Notes under the pieces: model-generated | The model's input: only the letters and a program-made list of their open reading frames with translations | Told to the model about the DNA's origin: nothing | Databases searched by the model: none | Program-made: the position numbers and the translations under genes | Origin: CTSoil-075 sp964292325 | GTDB lineage: Bacteria > Bacillota > Negativicutes > DSM-13327 | Direction: 5' to 3' | Assembly (NCBI GenBank): GCA_964292325.1 | Contig: CAXYVG010000036.1 | Location: 1-32,747 of the forward strand | DNA length: 32,747 nucleotides | Part shown: piece by piece, positions 16,642 to 24,853 of the stretch | Layout: the number at the start of each line of letters is the position of its first letter | Position numbering within the stretch: position 1 is the stretch's first letter

Positions 16642-16817
16642 CAATTATTTTGTGTTTTTAATAAGTATTTTTGCATCTTCTTATTGCACAAATGTATACA
16701 AAATTCGTTAGGAATGTAATAATCATTAAATTGGATGGCTGAGGTTGTAATCTGTAGCATGTGATATCGGGGCAATCGACATGGCAACAAAGTTGGTAGT
16801 GATTCAATCATGATGTA

Positions 16818-17108
16818 TCACTTTTTGGCATTAATAAGTCTAAAAATCTCTACTAAATAATCGTTGATGACAGGTATATTGATTAATATGATACGTCTTA
16901 GACCTTCTACGATCAGTGCAAAGACAATCGTCGTTCCAACAGCGAACCCTACACCACGCGATATACCGGCAATGAAATTGGTGGTGATTAGTTTCCATGG
17001 TTTTTCTAATAATTCGATATAATCGGCAATCCGTAGCGCCTCTAGATGACGCGACAGGCGTTCCATTTGTTCGAGCAAATGGTCAGTTTTTGGCCGTTCA
17101 ATTTTCAT
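16818..17108 (-). CDS. DUF5665-like small membrane protein
   Basis: A 96-residue protein. The N-terminal 45 residues are charged and helical (LLEQMERLSRHLEALRIADY, then LLEKPWKLITTNF). A glycine-rich start (AGISRGVGFAVGTTIVFALI) leads one membrane helix of about 20 residues, followed by an amphipathic C-terminus. The EKPWKLI..NF..GI.RG.G...G segment matches small Firmicute membrane proteins of the DUF5665 type as I recall them; the function is unknown. The ATG at 17108 follows GGAGGAG; an in-frame ATG 18 bp upstream overlaps that ribosome site. It lies 22 bp after the DJ-1-like gene, so the two form an operon. Confidence 0.75.
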   Translation of the reverse strand: MKIERPKTDHLLEQMERLSRHLEALRIADYIELLEKPWKLITTNFIAGISRGVGFAVGTTIVFALIVEGLRRIILINIPVINDYLVEIFRLINAKK

Positions 17109-17130
17109 AACTCCTCCAAAGGGCATGGGG

Positions 17131-17700
17131 TTAAATAGTGATTTTTGCTCCGAGTAAATCTACAAAGGCTCTAAGCCATGCAGGATGATTCGGCCATGCT
17201 TGTGCAGTGACCAATTTACCACAGGTCACGACGGGTTGGTCTTTCCAAGTAGCACCAGCTAAACGACACTCTGCAGCACAGGCTGGGTAGGAAGTGACGG
17301 TGTGACCTGATAATACGTCAGCGGCAGCTAGGAGCTGTGTGCCATGACATACAGCAGCAACTGGTTTATTGGCTTTAAAAAAATCTTGAACAATTTTAAT
17401 TGTTTCATCATACATCCGGATATATTCAGGAGCTCGTCCACCAGGAATGAGTAGACCAACATAATCATCTGGATTGACAGAAGAGGTTGCGATGTCTACG
17501 GGAATGCGATGACCAGTTAATTCAATATATGTATCTAGGGATGTAAAATCATGAACTACCAATTGTAGCGTATCGCCGGCTTTTTTGTTAGGAGCTGCGA
17601 TGTCCACTTCATACCCAAGCATCATTAGAGCTTGTTGGGGAACCTTTACTTCATAGTCCTCTGCACAATCACCGGTAAGCAATAAGATTTTTTTTGTCAT
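17131..17700 (-). CDS. DJ-1/PfpI family protein
   Basis: A 189-residue cytoplasmic protein of the DJ-1/PfpI superfamily. VDIAAPNKKAGD and LLIPGGRAPEYIR are the Rossmann-like core. AVCHGTQLLAAADVL holds the nucleophile-elbow Cys118 followed by His119. Glu14 in DCAEDYEV is placed to be the conserved glutamate next to the cysteine. Later VTSYPACAAECRLAGA and VTAQAWPNHPAW are typical of the PfpI/YhbO-like branch. Family members act as proteases, glyoxalases or deglycases; the activity cannot be fixed from sequence. A strong AAGGAGG precedes the ATG. It is first of a two-gene minus-strand operon. Confidence 0.88.
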   Translation of the reverse strand: MTKKILLLTGDCAEDYEVKVPQQALMMLGYEVDIAAPNKKAGDTLQLVVHDFTSLDTYIELTGHRIPVDIATSSVNPDDYVGLLIPGGRAPEYIRMYDETIKIVQDFFKANKPVAAVCHGTQLLAAADVLSGHTVTSYPACAAECRLAGATWKDQPVVTCGKLVTAQAWPNHPAWLRAFVDLLGAKITI

Positions 17701-18053
17701 GATATAGCCTCCTTGATATTCTTGTACTTATAACTACTATATGTGACGTACTAAGTAAATTACGGCAATCTTATTAGCCTAATTGCAGTAATAACTTGCA
17801 AAATATTTAGTATGTTACATATCTATATATACATTCTAGAGTAAGTGCTATATTCCTGCAAAAATAATGGATAACTTTTACAGATGAGTTGTTAAATTTT
17901 AACGTAACGAAGTGACTAAAAAATAATGTAATATAATAGATAGTATTGTCGTAATTTATTTGGAAATAGTAGTTTTATCAGAAGGATTTATAGAAAGAAA
18001 AAAGAATATGTATAACAGTGATTAGATCAATGATTAGATCAAAGGATGATGAT
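17701..18053. other. Divergent intergenic region, no gene seen
   Basis: This AT-rich stretch separates the DJ-1-like gene (minus) from the diguanylate cyclase gene (plus). It holds a palindrome GTTAAA-T-TTTAAC at 17891-17903 and a plus-strand TATAAT at 17932-17937 without a clear -35. A 12-bp unit (TGATTAGATCAA) is repeated twice in tandem at 18019-18042, just before the ribosome site. Confidence 0.5.
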
Positions 18054-18956
18054 ATGGAACCAATCATGCAAAATATTTTGATTGTAGACGATACACGCAT
18101 GAATATCCAGATAATGAAAGATATATTAGCGGATAGCTATGTAATATTTTGTGCAACATCTGGAAAAGAAGCTTTAAATATTGCGATGTCTCAACGCATA
18201 GATCTGATTTTATTGGATGTAGTCATGCCAGAAATGAATGGGTATGAGGTTTGTAGGAGATTAAAAGCAACCCCTAACACGCGAAATATTCCAATTATTT
18301 TTGTATCAGCGATGAGTGATGTAGAAGATGAAACCAAAGGATTAGAGATGGGTGCTATCGACTATATCTTTAAACCTGTTAACCCTGCAATTGTTAAGAT
18401 AAGAGTCAAAAATCACTTAGAATTAAAGCGGTATCGAGATATCTTAGAAGAACAATCGTTACTTGATGGTTTAACGGGTATTGCGAACCGACGGCATTTT
18501 GATCAAGTATTTGATAAAGAGTGGAGACGTGCTTTACGCCGAGGTGAAGAGTTAGCTGTCATTTTTTTAGATATTGATTACTTTAAAAATTATAATGATT
18601 ATTACGGACACTTGACAGGCGATGATTGTCTTCGTCAAGTAGGAAGTGTTTTAAAGGAATTCATAAAACGTGGCGGAGAACTAGTTGCTCGCTATGGGGG
18701 AGAAGAATTTATCATTATTTTATCGTCGACCATGCTACCAGAAGCCATTCGGGTTGGGGAAATAGTGCGTAAAAAGATTGAGTCTTTGCAAATTGCCCAT
18801 CCAATGTCAGAGGTAAGTGCGTATGTGACGGTAAGTGTTGGGGTAGCTACAGTGATTCCTCAAAAAGATATGATGCCAAGCAGTTTGCTTAAGAAAGCAG
18901 ATCATGCTCTATATCAAGCAAAGAAGAACGGTCGTAATCGGGTTGAAGGAGTGTAA
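18054..18956 (+). CDS. Response regulator with GGDEF domain (diguanylate cyclase)
   Basis: A 300-residue PleD-like protein that would make cyclic di-GMP on phosphorylation. The receiver domain (about 6-125) has acidic residues D12/D13, phosphoacceptor D55 in LILLDVVMPEMNG, and K107 in YIFKPVNP. The GGDEF domain (about 138-300) has DGLTGIANRRHFD, FLDIDYFKNYND and the active loop ARYGGEEF (215-219). The inhibitory site usually reads RxxD five residues before this; here it is RGGE (206-209), so product inhibition may be altered. ATG 18054 follows AAAGGA by 8 bp; an earlier GTG at 18018 lies in a 12-bp tandem repeat. No partner kinase is adjacent. Confidence 0.92.
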   Translation: MEPIMQNILIVDDTRMNIQIMKDILADSYVIFCATSGKEALNIAMSQRIDLILLDVVMPEMNGYEVCRRLKATPNTRNIPIIFVSAMSDVEDETKGLEMGAIDYIFKPVNPAIVKIRVKNHLELKRYRDILEEQSLLDGLTGIANRRHFDQVFDKEWRRALRRGEELAVIFLDIDYFKNYNDYYGHLTGDDCLRQVGSVLKEFIKRGGELVARYGGEEFIIILSSTMLPEAIRVGEIVRKKIESLQIAHPMSEVSAYVTVSVGVATVIPQKDMMPSSLLKKADHALYQAKKNGRNRVEGV

Positions 18957-19056
18957 ACAGAAAATTTTGGGATATATAAGAGGAGTTTTCTAATATTTGT
19001 CGAAAACAATAAATAACAAATAGGAAATATTTATCAAACTATTGGGGGTGTATGCA

Positions 19057-19359
19057 ATGTCCATTATGGATTTAATTGAAAAAGGTAAAAAGAATCGCCA
19101 AAAAAAGGCCCGAGAAAAAGTATTGAAAAATGTAGCAATTGGAGCTGCTATTGGTACAACGATTGGGGCAGCAGCTGGAGTCCTTTTAGCACCTAAGTCT
19201 GGTAAAGAAAGTCGTGAGGATATTGTCCGAGTAGCTAAGGAGCTTCCTGAAAAAGCGAAGGACATCGTTGAAAAGACAAAAGAAAAAGTAGTAGAAGCCA
19301 AAGAGGCAATAAAAGCAAAAACTGGAAAGAATGTTGAAGGACAAGAAATCGAGTTATAA
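19057..19359 (+). CDS. YtxH-like protein
   Basis: A 100-residue protein with a basic N-terminus, one glycine/alanine-rich membrane-like helix (GAAIGTTIGAAAGVLLAPKS, about residues 38-57) and a long Lys/Glu-rich helix. APKSGKESREDI after the hydrophobic segment is the hallmark of YtxH/general-stress-like proteins, many of them stress-induced; the biochemical role is unknown. The ATG at 19057 follows GGGGGTG by 6 bp. It is followed within 80 bp by another small membrane-protein gene, a common pairing, with a GC-rich hairpin between them. Confidence 0.8.
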   Translation: MSIMDLIEKGKKNRQKKAREKVLKNVAIGAAIGTTIGAAAGVLLAPKSGKESREDIVRVAKELPEKAKDIVEKTKEKVVEAKEAIKAKTGKNVEGQEIEL

Positions 19360-19379
19360 TAGATTGACATGAAACAAGA

Positions 19380-19414
19380 TGAGCGGCCGGGCAGCAATGC
19401 TCGGTCGTTTGTTA
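19380..19414 (+). terminator. GC-rich hairpin between the two small membrane-protein genes
   Basis: AGCGGCCGGGC (19382-19392) pairs with GCTCGGTCGTT (19399-19409), including three G-U pairs, and a TTTGTT tail follows. It would lower expression of the downstream gene or stabilise the upstream mRNA end. Confidence 0.45.
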
Positions 19415-19437
19415 CTACATGGAAAGAAGGGATGCAT

Positions 19438-19803
19438 ATGTATATCTCATTATATGACTTAGGATTATTTATCATTTTTATGGTATTGATGATTGTGAGT
19501 GGTTATTTGATTGCTGTTTTACATCGCTTTTTTGGTATTTTGGGTTCTGTCCGCGAGGTATTCGATGGTCATGCAGAAGATCTTCGTAATATCATTACAG
19601 GGTTATTAACAGCACTAGAAACTGCTAATGAACTTGCGACGAGCCTAAAAGAAACCGCAGAGCAAACAAATAGTGCTTTTGGTTCTTTGCAAAGCAATTT
19701 CACTGATACAGTCGATGACTTTCGTGATGGAGTCGAAATGGTCATGCTGTATGCAAAAATCATTGGTGATGTTTGCAGAGCTGTATTTTCAAAGTCAGCA
19801 TAG
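19438..19803 (+). CDS. Small membrane protein with coiled-coil region (DUF948-like)
   Basis: A 121-residue protein. Residues about 9-30 (LGLFIIFMVLMIVSGYLIAV) are one membrane helix at the N-terminus. A helical domain rich in Thr, Glu and Asn follows (DLRNIITGLLTALETANELA, then heptads to residue 105), then a short hydrophobic end. This plan matches DUF948-like proteins that often accompany YtxH proteins; the match is by layout. The ATG at 19438 follows GAAGGG; the ATG at 19432 is possible. No function is assigned. Confidence 0.65.
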   Translation: MYISLYDLGLFIIFMVLMIVSGYLIAVLHRFFGILGSVREVFDGHAEDLRNIITGLLTALETANELATSLKETAEQTNSAFGSLQSNFTDTVDDFRDGVEMVMLYAKIIGDVCRAVFSKSA

Positions 19804-19830
19804 TTTAAAGCACTAGAAAGCATTAAGAGA

Positions 19831-19938
19831 ATGACAGCTATATTGTTGGTCTGCCGTGGATAGGCTATAGGGCTTCGCTTGCGTCCTTCGTAAAGCCACT
19901 CAGCCCTATAGCCTATTCCTGACGATTGTTATAAAGAA
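19831..19938 (+). repeat. Dispersed intergenic repeat, copy C (full, palindromic)
   Basis: This is the most complete copy. GGATAGGCTATAGGGCT (19858-19874) pairs with 19902-19919 in a 17-bp stem with one bulged T, around a 27-nt insert. The head ATGACAGCTATATTGTT is shared with copy D in 16 of 17 bases; the tail GACGATTGTTATAAAGAA is shared with copies A and B. It lies 27 bp after a plus-strand stop codon. Confidence 0.8.
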
Positions 19939-19983
19939 GATCTATATATGTGATAAAATAAAATAAATAGTGGTATACTGATC

Positions 19984-20017
19984 AAAAACACCTACAGCTG
20001 TTTCGTAGGTGTTTTTG
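19984..20017 (+). terminator. Terminator upstream of dbpA
   Basis: AAAAACACCTAC (19984-19995) pairs with GTAGGTGTTTTT (20005-20016) over a 9-nt loop. It may end upstream transcription. An extended -10 (TGGTATACT, 19971-19979) lies just before it, and a second -10-like TGTTATATA (20024-20032) just after, so it could also be an attenuator for dbpA. Confidence 0.8.
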
Positions 20018-20072
20018 TGTGATTGTTATATAATGAAATGGATAGAAAAAATAAAAATGAGGTCTAGTACGT

Positions 20073-21527
20073 ATGGATAATAAAAAAATTACCGATTATA
20101 ATCTAAGCAGCGAAATCGCAAAAGCATTAATAGGATTAGGTTATGAAACGTTGACAGAGGTTCAAGAGCAGGTGATACCGTTAGCGCTTGCAGGTCGTGA
20201 TATCATTGTCAGATCCCAAACGGGAAGCGGGAAGACAGCTGCCTTTGCCATTCCGATTTGCGAGAAGGTGGAAATCGAAGAGCGAAGCCCTCAGGTCTTA
20301 GTCTTAACGCCGACACGCGAGTTAGCAGTACAATTAAAACAAGATATTGCGAATATCGGAAGATTTAAGAGAGTACGTTGCGCTGCTCTTTATGGCCGGC
20401 AACCGATTGAGATACAACGCAGAGAATTGCAACAACGGGTACATATTATTGTGGGTACACCTGGAAGGGTTTCGGATCATATAGAACGGGAAAATATGAA
20501 TCTATCAGAGATTCAGTGCCTGATTATCGATGAAGCTGACAAAATGCTAGAAATGGGCTTTTTAGAGCAGGTGGAAGCCATTATTACGATGCTACCAGGT
20601 AAACGGGTCACTATGTTATTTTCAGCGACGATGCCTGATAAAATTATTGAAATATGTAATCAATATATGATAGATCCGGTAAAAATCAATATTGAATCGG
20701 CAGCTCCTACCAAGCTACAAATCGAGCAACGATACTATGAAGTGGAAGAATATGATAAAATAGAACTACTAGAGAAGATTATTGTTACAGAGCGCCCAGA
20801 GAGCTGTATTCTGTTTTGTAATACGAGGGAAAAGGTAGACTTTGTTTTTGAAACGCTGGAACGTAATGAACACCTTTGTGGGAAATTGCATGGTGGCATG
20901 GAACAACGGGATCGACTCGAGACCATACAACATTTTAAAAGAGGAGAGTTTCCTTTCTTAGTTGCTACGGATGTGCTAGCGAGAGGTATTCATATTGATC
21001 AGATATCATTAGTGATTAATTATGACATGCCATTTGAGAAAGAAAATTATATCCATCGGATCGGTAGGACTGGGCGGGCAGGCAATACTGGAATGGCTAT
21101 TTCCTTTGTAAGCAAAAATGAGCGTAGGAGTTTACAGGAAATAGAAGAGTACACTCAGCATACAATTCTAAAACAAGAATTTCCGACAAAGGAAGAAGTG
21201 GTAGCAGGCAAGCTTATTTTTGAAAGTAATCAGAATAGCAAAGCCATTGTAAAGATTGATAAAAGTGAAGTATTGAATCAGGAGATTACTAGAATTCGCA
21301 TTAATTCAGGTAAAAAGAATAAAATGCGCCCAGGCGATATACTAGGAGCCATTAGCAGTATACCAACAATGACTGGTGATGATATAGGTATTATCGATGT
21401 ACAAGATACTTGCAGCTATGTTGAGATTCTTGGCGGGAAAGGCGACTATGTTATAGAGCAGCTTCAAGAAACAAAGATCAAAGGTAAAGTGCAGAGTATT
21501 AAGAAAGTAGCTTTTCGTAGTATGTAA
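20073..21527 (+). CDS. dbpA: DEAD-box RNA helicase DbpA
   Basis: A 484-residue ATP-dependent RNA helicase. Domain 1 has Walker A SQTGSGKT (48-55), PTREL (80-84), GTPGR, DEAD (153-156) and SAT (184-186). Domain 2 has ILFCNTREK, ATDVLARGIHI and YIHRIGRTGRAGN. The last 80 residues (ITRIRINSGKKNKMRPGDIL onward, to VQSIKKVAFRSM) form a DbpA-type RNA-binding domain, which in B. subtilis YxiN/DbpA targets 23S rRNA hairpin 92 in large-subunit assembly. Length matches YxiN. The start is the ATG at 20073 with a weak AGGTC ribosome site. It is monocistronic and shares a terminator with htpG. Confidence 0.93.
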   Translation: MDNKKITDYNLSSEIAKALIGLGYETLTEVQEQVIPLALAGRDIIVRSQTGSGKTAAFAIPICEKVEIEERSPQVLVLTPTRELAVQLKQDIANIGRFKRVRCAALYGRQPIEIQRRELQQRVHIIVGTPGRVSDHIERENMNLSEIQCLIIDEADKMLEMGFLEQVEAIITMLPGKRVTMLFSATMPDKIIEICNQYMIDPVKINIESAAPTKLQIEQRYYEVEEYDKIELLEKIIVTERPESCILFCNTREKVDFVFETLERNEHLCGKLHGGMEQRDRLETIQHFKRGEFPFLVATDVLARGIHIDQISLVINYDMPFEKENYIHRIGRTGRAGNTGMAISFVSKNERRSLQEIEEYTQHTILKQEFPTKEEVVAGKLIFESNQNSKAIVKIDKSEVLNQEITRIRINSGKKNKMRPGDILGAISSIPTMTGDDIGIIDVQDTCSYVEILGGKGDYVIEQLQETKIKGKVQSIKKVAFRSM

Positions 21528-21574
21528 ATAAGAAAAGACTTGGAATCGAGACAGTGTATACGTTCTGATTCCGG

Positions 21575-21618
21575 AAAAAAGGCTTTGAACCATGTGAATA
21601 TGGTCCAAAGCCTTTTCT
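21575..21618. terminator. Bidirectional terminator between dbpA and htpG
   Basis: Arms 21577-21593 and 21600-21616 pair with a single A-C mismatch. T-rich tails flank both sides (CCTTTTCT on plus; TTTTTTCC on minus). It serves both convergent genes. Confidence 0.9.
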
Positions 21619-21644
21619 ATTATACGAGTGAGAAGTCATTATAC

Positions 21645-23603
21645 TTATTTTGCAGTACGGGCCATTAAGCTCGCTACTTTATTGGCAAACCCAATTGGAT
21701 CTTCTGGGAGAATACCTTCAATTAATAATGCTTGGACATAGAGTAATTCGCAATAATCTTTAAAGGAATCTGAGCCAGGAGCTGATTGATGTAGACCTTG
21801 TAATGTGGTGAAAACTTCATGATTTGGGTTTAATTCTAAAATACGGCTAGCTTTATGCATATTTTGGTTCATTTCGGATAAAATTTGTTCCATTGATAAG
21901 CTAATTCCTTTGTCGTCACTTACCAGGCAAACGGCACTTGATTTCAAACGATTACTGATTTTTACATCGGCAATTTTACCCGCTAATAGTTCTTTGATCG
22001 CTTTGATTAACGATTCGTTTTCTTTATAGATGGCTTCGGTGTTCTTTTTGATTTCAGGAGCATCAATGTCATCTAATTCTAAATCTCCACGACTAATGGA
22101 ATGGAATTTATGGTCATTATATTCTTTCAAGGCATCGATCGTGAACTCATCGACTTGATCAAAGAGGTAAAGGACTTCAATGTTTTTCTCTTTTAAAAGC
22201 TCCATTTGTGGTAAGCGTTCTACGGAAGCTTGGTCCTTACCCGTTGCATAATAGATGATTTTTTGGTTTTCAGGCATCCGTGCGACGTAATCAGCTAACG
22301 TTGTTAGTTCATCTGCAGCATGAGAAGTGGAGAAGAGTAATAAATCTTTTAACTTATCTCGGCTTGCATAGTCGCTATAGGCACCAATTTTAAGTGCTCT
22401 ACCAAATTCTTTCCAGAATTTTTCGTATTGTGGACGATCTTTGCTAAGCATCGTTGTTAAAGTTTTTAAGACACTTTTTTCTAGATTCTTACCAATCAGC
22501 TTGAGCTGTGAGCTGTGCTGGAGTATTTCGCGAGAAATGTTAAGGGAGAAATCAGGAGAATCAACAAGTCCGCGTACAAATCGTAAATATTCAGGAAGAA
22601 GATCTTTACAATTATCCATGATAAAGATGTGCTTAGAGTAGAGGCGAATACCAGAAGTAGATTGTTGACTATAAAAATCATATGGAGCGCGGGAAGGGAT
22701 AAATAGTAGAGTCGTATATTCTACCGTACCTTCTGCTTTTGAGTGAATGAGTTCCATTGGTTCTTCCCAGTCATGGAAGATATCTTTATAGAAGAGTTGA
22801 TATTCTTCTTTCGTGATGTCATTCTTATTGCGAGTCCATAATGGAGTCATGGAGTTTAACGTACGAGTTTCAACGGTTTGCGTTGGCTCTGCATCTTCGA
22901 TTTCCTTGCCATCGGCATCGAGTGGTTTTTCTTCATGAATGAAGTTCATTTTGATAGGGTAGCGGATATAATCGGAGTATTTCTTAACTAACGATTCAAT
23001 GGTATAGCGTTCTAAAAAGTTTTGATCAGATTGTCCACTGGTGCGGAAATCTTCATTAAGAGTGATAATGATCGTAGTACCGCGTTTTTCTTTATCGCAC
23101 TCTTCGATCGTATACGTTCCATCACCGGCGGATACCCATTTCACACCTTTTTCTTGACCTGGAGCGCGAGTGATTAGCGTTACTTTATCGGAGATCATAA
23201 AAGCAGAATAAAAACCTACACCAAATTGACCTATTAATTCATTGTCATTCGTGGATTCTTTTTCTTTTAGCTTTTCTAAGAAATTTTTAGTGCCTGATTT
23301 GGCAATCGTACCAATATTTTCTACTACTTCCTCATAGGTCATGCCAATTCCATTATCAGAAATCGTCAAGGTATGGGTAGTTTCATCGGGTACAAGCAGA
23401 ATTTCAAAGTCGGAGTCACCTTCGAGTAAGTCTTGGTTTGTTAATGATTCAAAACGAAGTTTATCAATCGCATCGGAGGCATTGGAGATCAGTTCGCGTA
23501 GAAAAATCTCCTTGTTGGTATAAATAGAGTGGATCATAAGATCCAATAATTGTTTTGTTTCAGCTTGGAAGGTTTTTGTTTCTTTTTTAATTGTTTGTGT
23601 CAT
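21645..23603 (-). CDS. htpG: Molecular chaperone HtpG (Hsp90)
   Basis: A 652-residue Hsp90 family chaperone, an ATP-driven dimer in the cytoplasm. The N-terminal ATPase has LRELISNASDAIDKLRF, the ATP-lid start TISDNGIGMTYEEV, GTIAKSGTKNFLEK and IGQFGVGFYSAFM. The middle domain has RGVVD-like FVRGLVDSPDFSLNISREIL with the catalytic arginine region. The C-terminal dimer domain ends in FANKVASLMARTAK. It lacks the eukaryotic MEEVD tail. AAGGAGAA precedes the ATG. A CIRCE operator lies in the 5' leader, so HrcA repression and heat induction are expected. It is transcribed alone. Confidence 0.97.
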   Translation of the reverse strand: MTQTIKKETKTFQAETKQLLDLMIHSIYTNKEIFLRELISNASDAIDKLRFESLTNQDLLEGDSDFEILLVPDETTHTLTISDNGIGMTYEEVVENIGTIAKSGTKNFLEKLKEKESTNDNELIGQFGVGFYSAFMISDKVTLITRAPGQEKGVKWVSAGDGTYTIEECDKEKRGTTIIITLNEDFRTSGQSDQNFLERYTIESLVKKYSDYIRYPIKMNFIHEEKPLDADGKEIEDAEPTQTVETRTLNSMTPLWTRNKNDITKEEYQLFYKDIFHDWEEPMELIHSKAEGTVEYTTLLFIPSRAPYDFYSQQSTSGIRLYSKHIFIMDNCKDLLPEYLRFVRGLVDSPDFSLNISREILQHSSQLKLIGKNLEKSVLKTLTTMLSKDRPQYEKFWKEFGRALKIGAYSDYASRDKLKDLLLFSTSHAADELTTLADYVARMPENQKIIYYATGKDQASVERLPQMELLKEKNIEVLYLFDQVDEFTIDALKEYNDHKFHSISRGDLELDDIDAPEIKKNTEAIYKENESLIKAIKELLAGKIADVKISNRLKSSAVCLVSDDKGISLSMEQILSEMNQNMHKASRILELNPNHEVFTTLQGLHQSAPGSDSFKDYCELLYVQALLIEGILPEDPIGFANKVASLMARTAK

Positions 23604-23651
23604 ATAGGAATTCTCCTTTTACATAAGTAATTTATTCGTATCATTATGTTA

Positions 23652-23678
23652 GTAGCACTCTCGACGTGTGAGTGCTAA
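23652..23678 (-). promoter_or_regulatory. CIRCE operator (HrcA-binding site) of htpG
   Basis: On the minus strand TTAGCACTC, nine bases, then GAGTGCTAC: 17 of 18 consensus positions (TTAGCACTC-N9-GAGTGCTAA), with one change at the outer base. It sits in the 5' leader, between the promoter and the htpG ribosome site. Confidence 0.93.
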
Positions 23679-23688
23679 CAATGTTTAT

Positions 23689-23717
23689 ATAATACATTGA
23701 TTTTTAGAGGAAATCAA
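23689..23717 (-). promoter_or_regulatory. Sigma-A-type promoter of htpG
   Basis: On the minus strand TTGATT (23717-23712), 17 bp, TATTAT (23694-23689). Transcription would start near 23682, placing CIRCE at about +5 to +31, the usual position for HrcA control. Confidence 0.65.
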
Positions 23718-23819
23718 TCTTTTTTATCACCCAAATTGCACAAAAATGGTATATTATTAGGCGATATATTCAAATAGCTACAATATATAGAATATTTTAG
23801 CGTGTCGACTGTATTTTGA

Positions 23820-23848
23820 TTGTTTTATCGAAGAGATTGTTATATAAT
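23820..23848 (+). promoter_or_regulatory. Sigma-A-type promoter of larC1-larB
   Basis: TTGTTT (23820-23825), a 17-bp spacer and a perfect TATAAT (23843-23848), 42 bp before the larC1 start codon. Confidence 0.6.
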
Positions 23849-23890
23849 TTTGCTCAATGAGACAATGAAAAACTACTGGGAGAGATTACA

Positions 23891-24820
23891 ATGAAAATAT
23901 TATATTATGATTGTTTTTGTGGAATCAGTGGCGATATGAATTTAGCAGCACTTCTTGATTTGGGTGTTGACAGTGACTATATACGGCGTGAACTTTCAAA
24001 ATTAAATCTAGATTCTGAATATGAGCTTACTATTAAAAAGGATATTAAAAAAGGTATCACGGGAACTCGAGTGGATGTAGTGGTAAAGAGTGAAGGCGAA
24101 AGCCATATACATCATAGTCAAGAGGCTGAGCATAGCCACAACCATGCTCATCTCCATAGTCAGGAGGCTGAGAGTCACACCCATGTTCATACCCATAGTC
24201 AGGAAGCCGAGAGTCACAACCATGTTCATACCCCTAGTCAGGAAGCTGAGCATCATCACTCCCATCATCATGGACAAGTAGAGCATCATCACCATCATCA
24301 GCCGCATCATGAACATCGCAATTTAAAAGATATTGAAGATATCATCAATGCAAGTAGTTTGAGTGAGCAAGTAAAGATAAGAAGCTTACAGATATTTATG
24401 AAAGTTGCGCAGGCCGAAGCTAAAGTTCATGGGAAATCTCTGTATGAGGTACATTTTCATGAGGTAGGAGCTACTGATTCGATCATCGATATTGTTGGAG
24501 CGGCAATTGCTCTAGATGCTTTAAAGGTCGATAAAGTGATGGCATCTTCGATTCAATTAGGTGGAGGCTTTGTAAAGTGCGCTCATGGTCTAATACCAGT
24601 TCCGGCGCCAGCGACTGTAGAAATATTACAAGGTATTCCTGTTAAAACGGGCGTCGTAAATTTTGAGACGACTACACCGACGGGTGCTGCGATTTTAGCG
24701 GCTAGTGTGGAAACGTTTACGGATCACATCGATTTCTCAATTGATAAAATCGGGTATGGAATAGGGCATAGAGAGCTAAGCATTCCAAATGTTTTAAGAG
24801 TTTATTTAAGCAATAAATAA
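23891..24820 (+). CDS. larC1: LarC1 portion of the nickel-pincer cofactor nickel insertase, with His-rich insert
   Basis: A 309-residue protein for nickel insertion into the lactate-racemase pincer cofactor. YYDCFCGISGDMNLAALLDLG is the LarC family start. EVHFHEVGATDSIIDIVGAA and ETTTPTGAAILAASV are core motifs. The end HRELSIPNVLRVYL is where LarC1 normally joins LarC2. Residues about 71-143 form an insert with 29 histidines, likely nickel-binding. The gene stops at LSNK and the LarC2 domain is not downstream; larB follows after 33 bp. In Lactiplantibacillus LarC1C2 is made by frameshifting, but here no LarC2 frame is left to shift into. GGGAGAG lies before the ATG. Confidence 0.9.
   Translation: MKILYYDCFCGISGDMNLAALLDLGVDSDYIRRELSKLNLDSEYELTIKKDIKKGITGTRVDVVVKSEGESHIHHSQEAEHSHNHAHLHSQEAESHTHVHTHSQEAESHNHVHTPSQEAEHHHSHHHGQVEHHHHHQPHHEHRNLKDIEDIINASSLSEQVKIRSLQIFMKVAQAEAKVHGKSLYEVHFHEVGATDSIIDIVGAAIALDALKVDKVMASSIQLGGGFVKCAHGLIPVPAPATVEILQGIPVKTGVVNFETTTPTGAAILAASVETFTDHIDFSIDKIGYGIGHRELSIPNVLRVYLSNK
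24113..24272 (+). repeat. 39/42-bp coding tandem repeats in the LarC1 His-rich insert
   Basis: Units start at 24113, 24155, 24194 and 24233 and encode HSQEAE followed by alternating His residues. All lengths are multiples of three, so changes keep the frame. Copies 2 and 3 are nearly identical. Confidence 0.88.
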
Positions 24821-24853
24821 TGTAGATATATTCGGTATTTCAGGAGGCAATTG

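Noticed and set aside
16614..16811. 65-codon minus-strand ORF
   Set aside because: It overlaps the minus-strand promoter, has no ribosome site, and its composition does not look protein-like.
24008..24316. 102-codon antisense ORF over the LarC1 His-rich insert
   Set aside because: The Met/Val-rich repeats are the complement of His codons; it is a shadow of the repeat.
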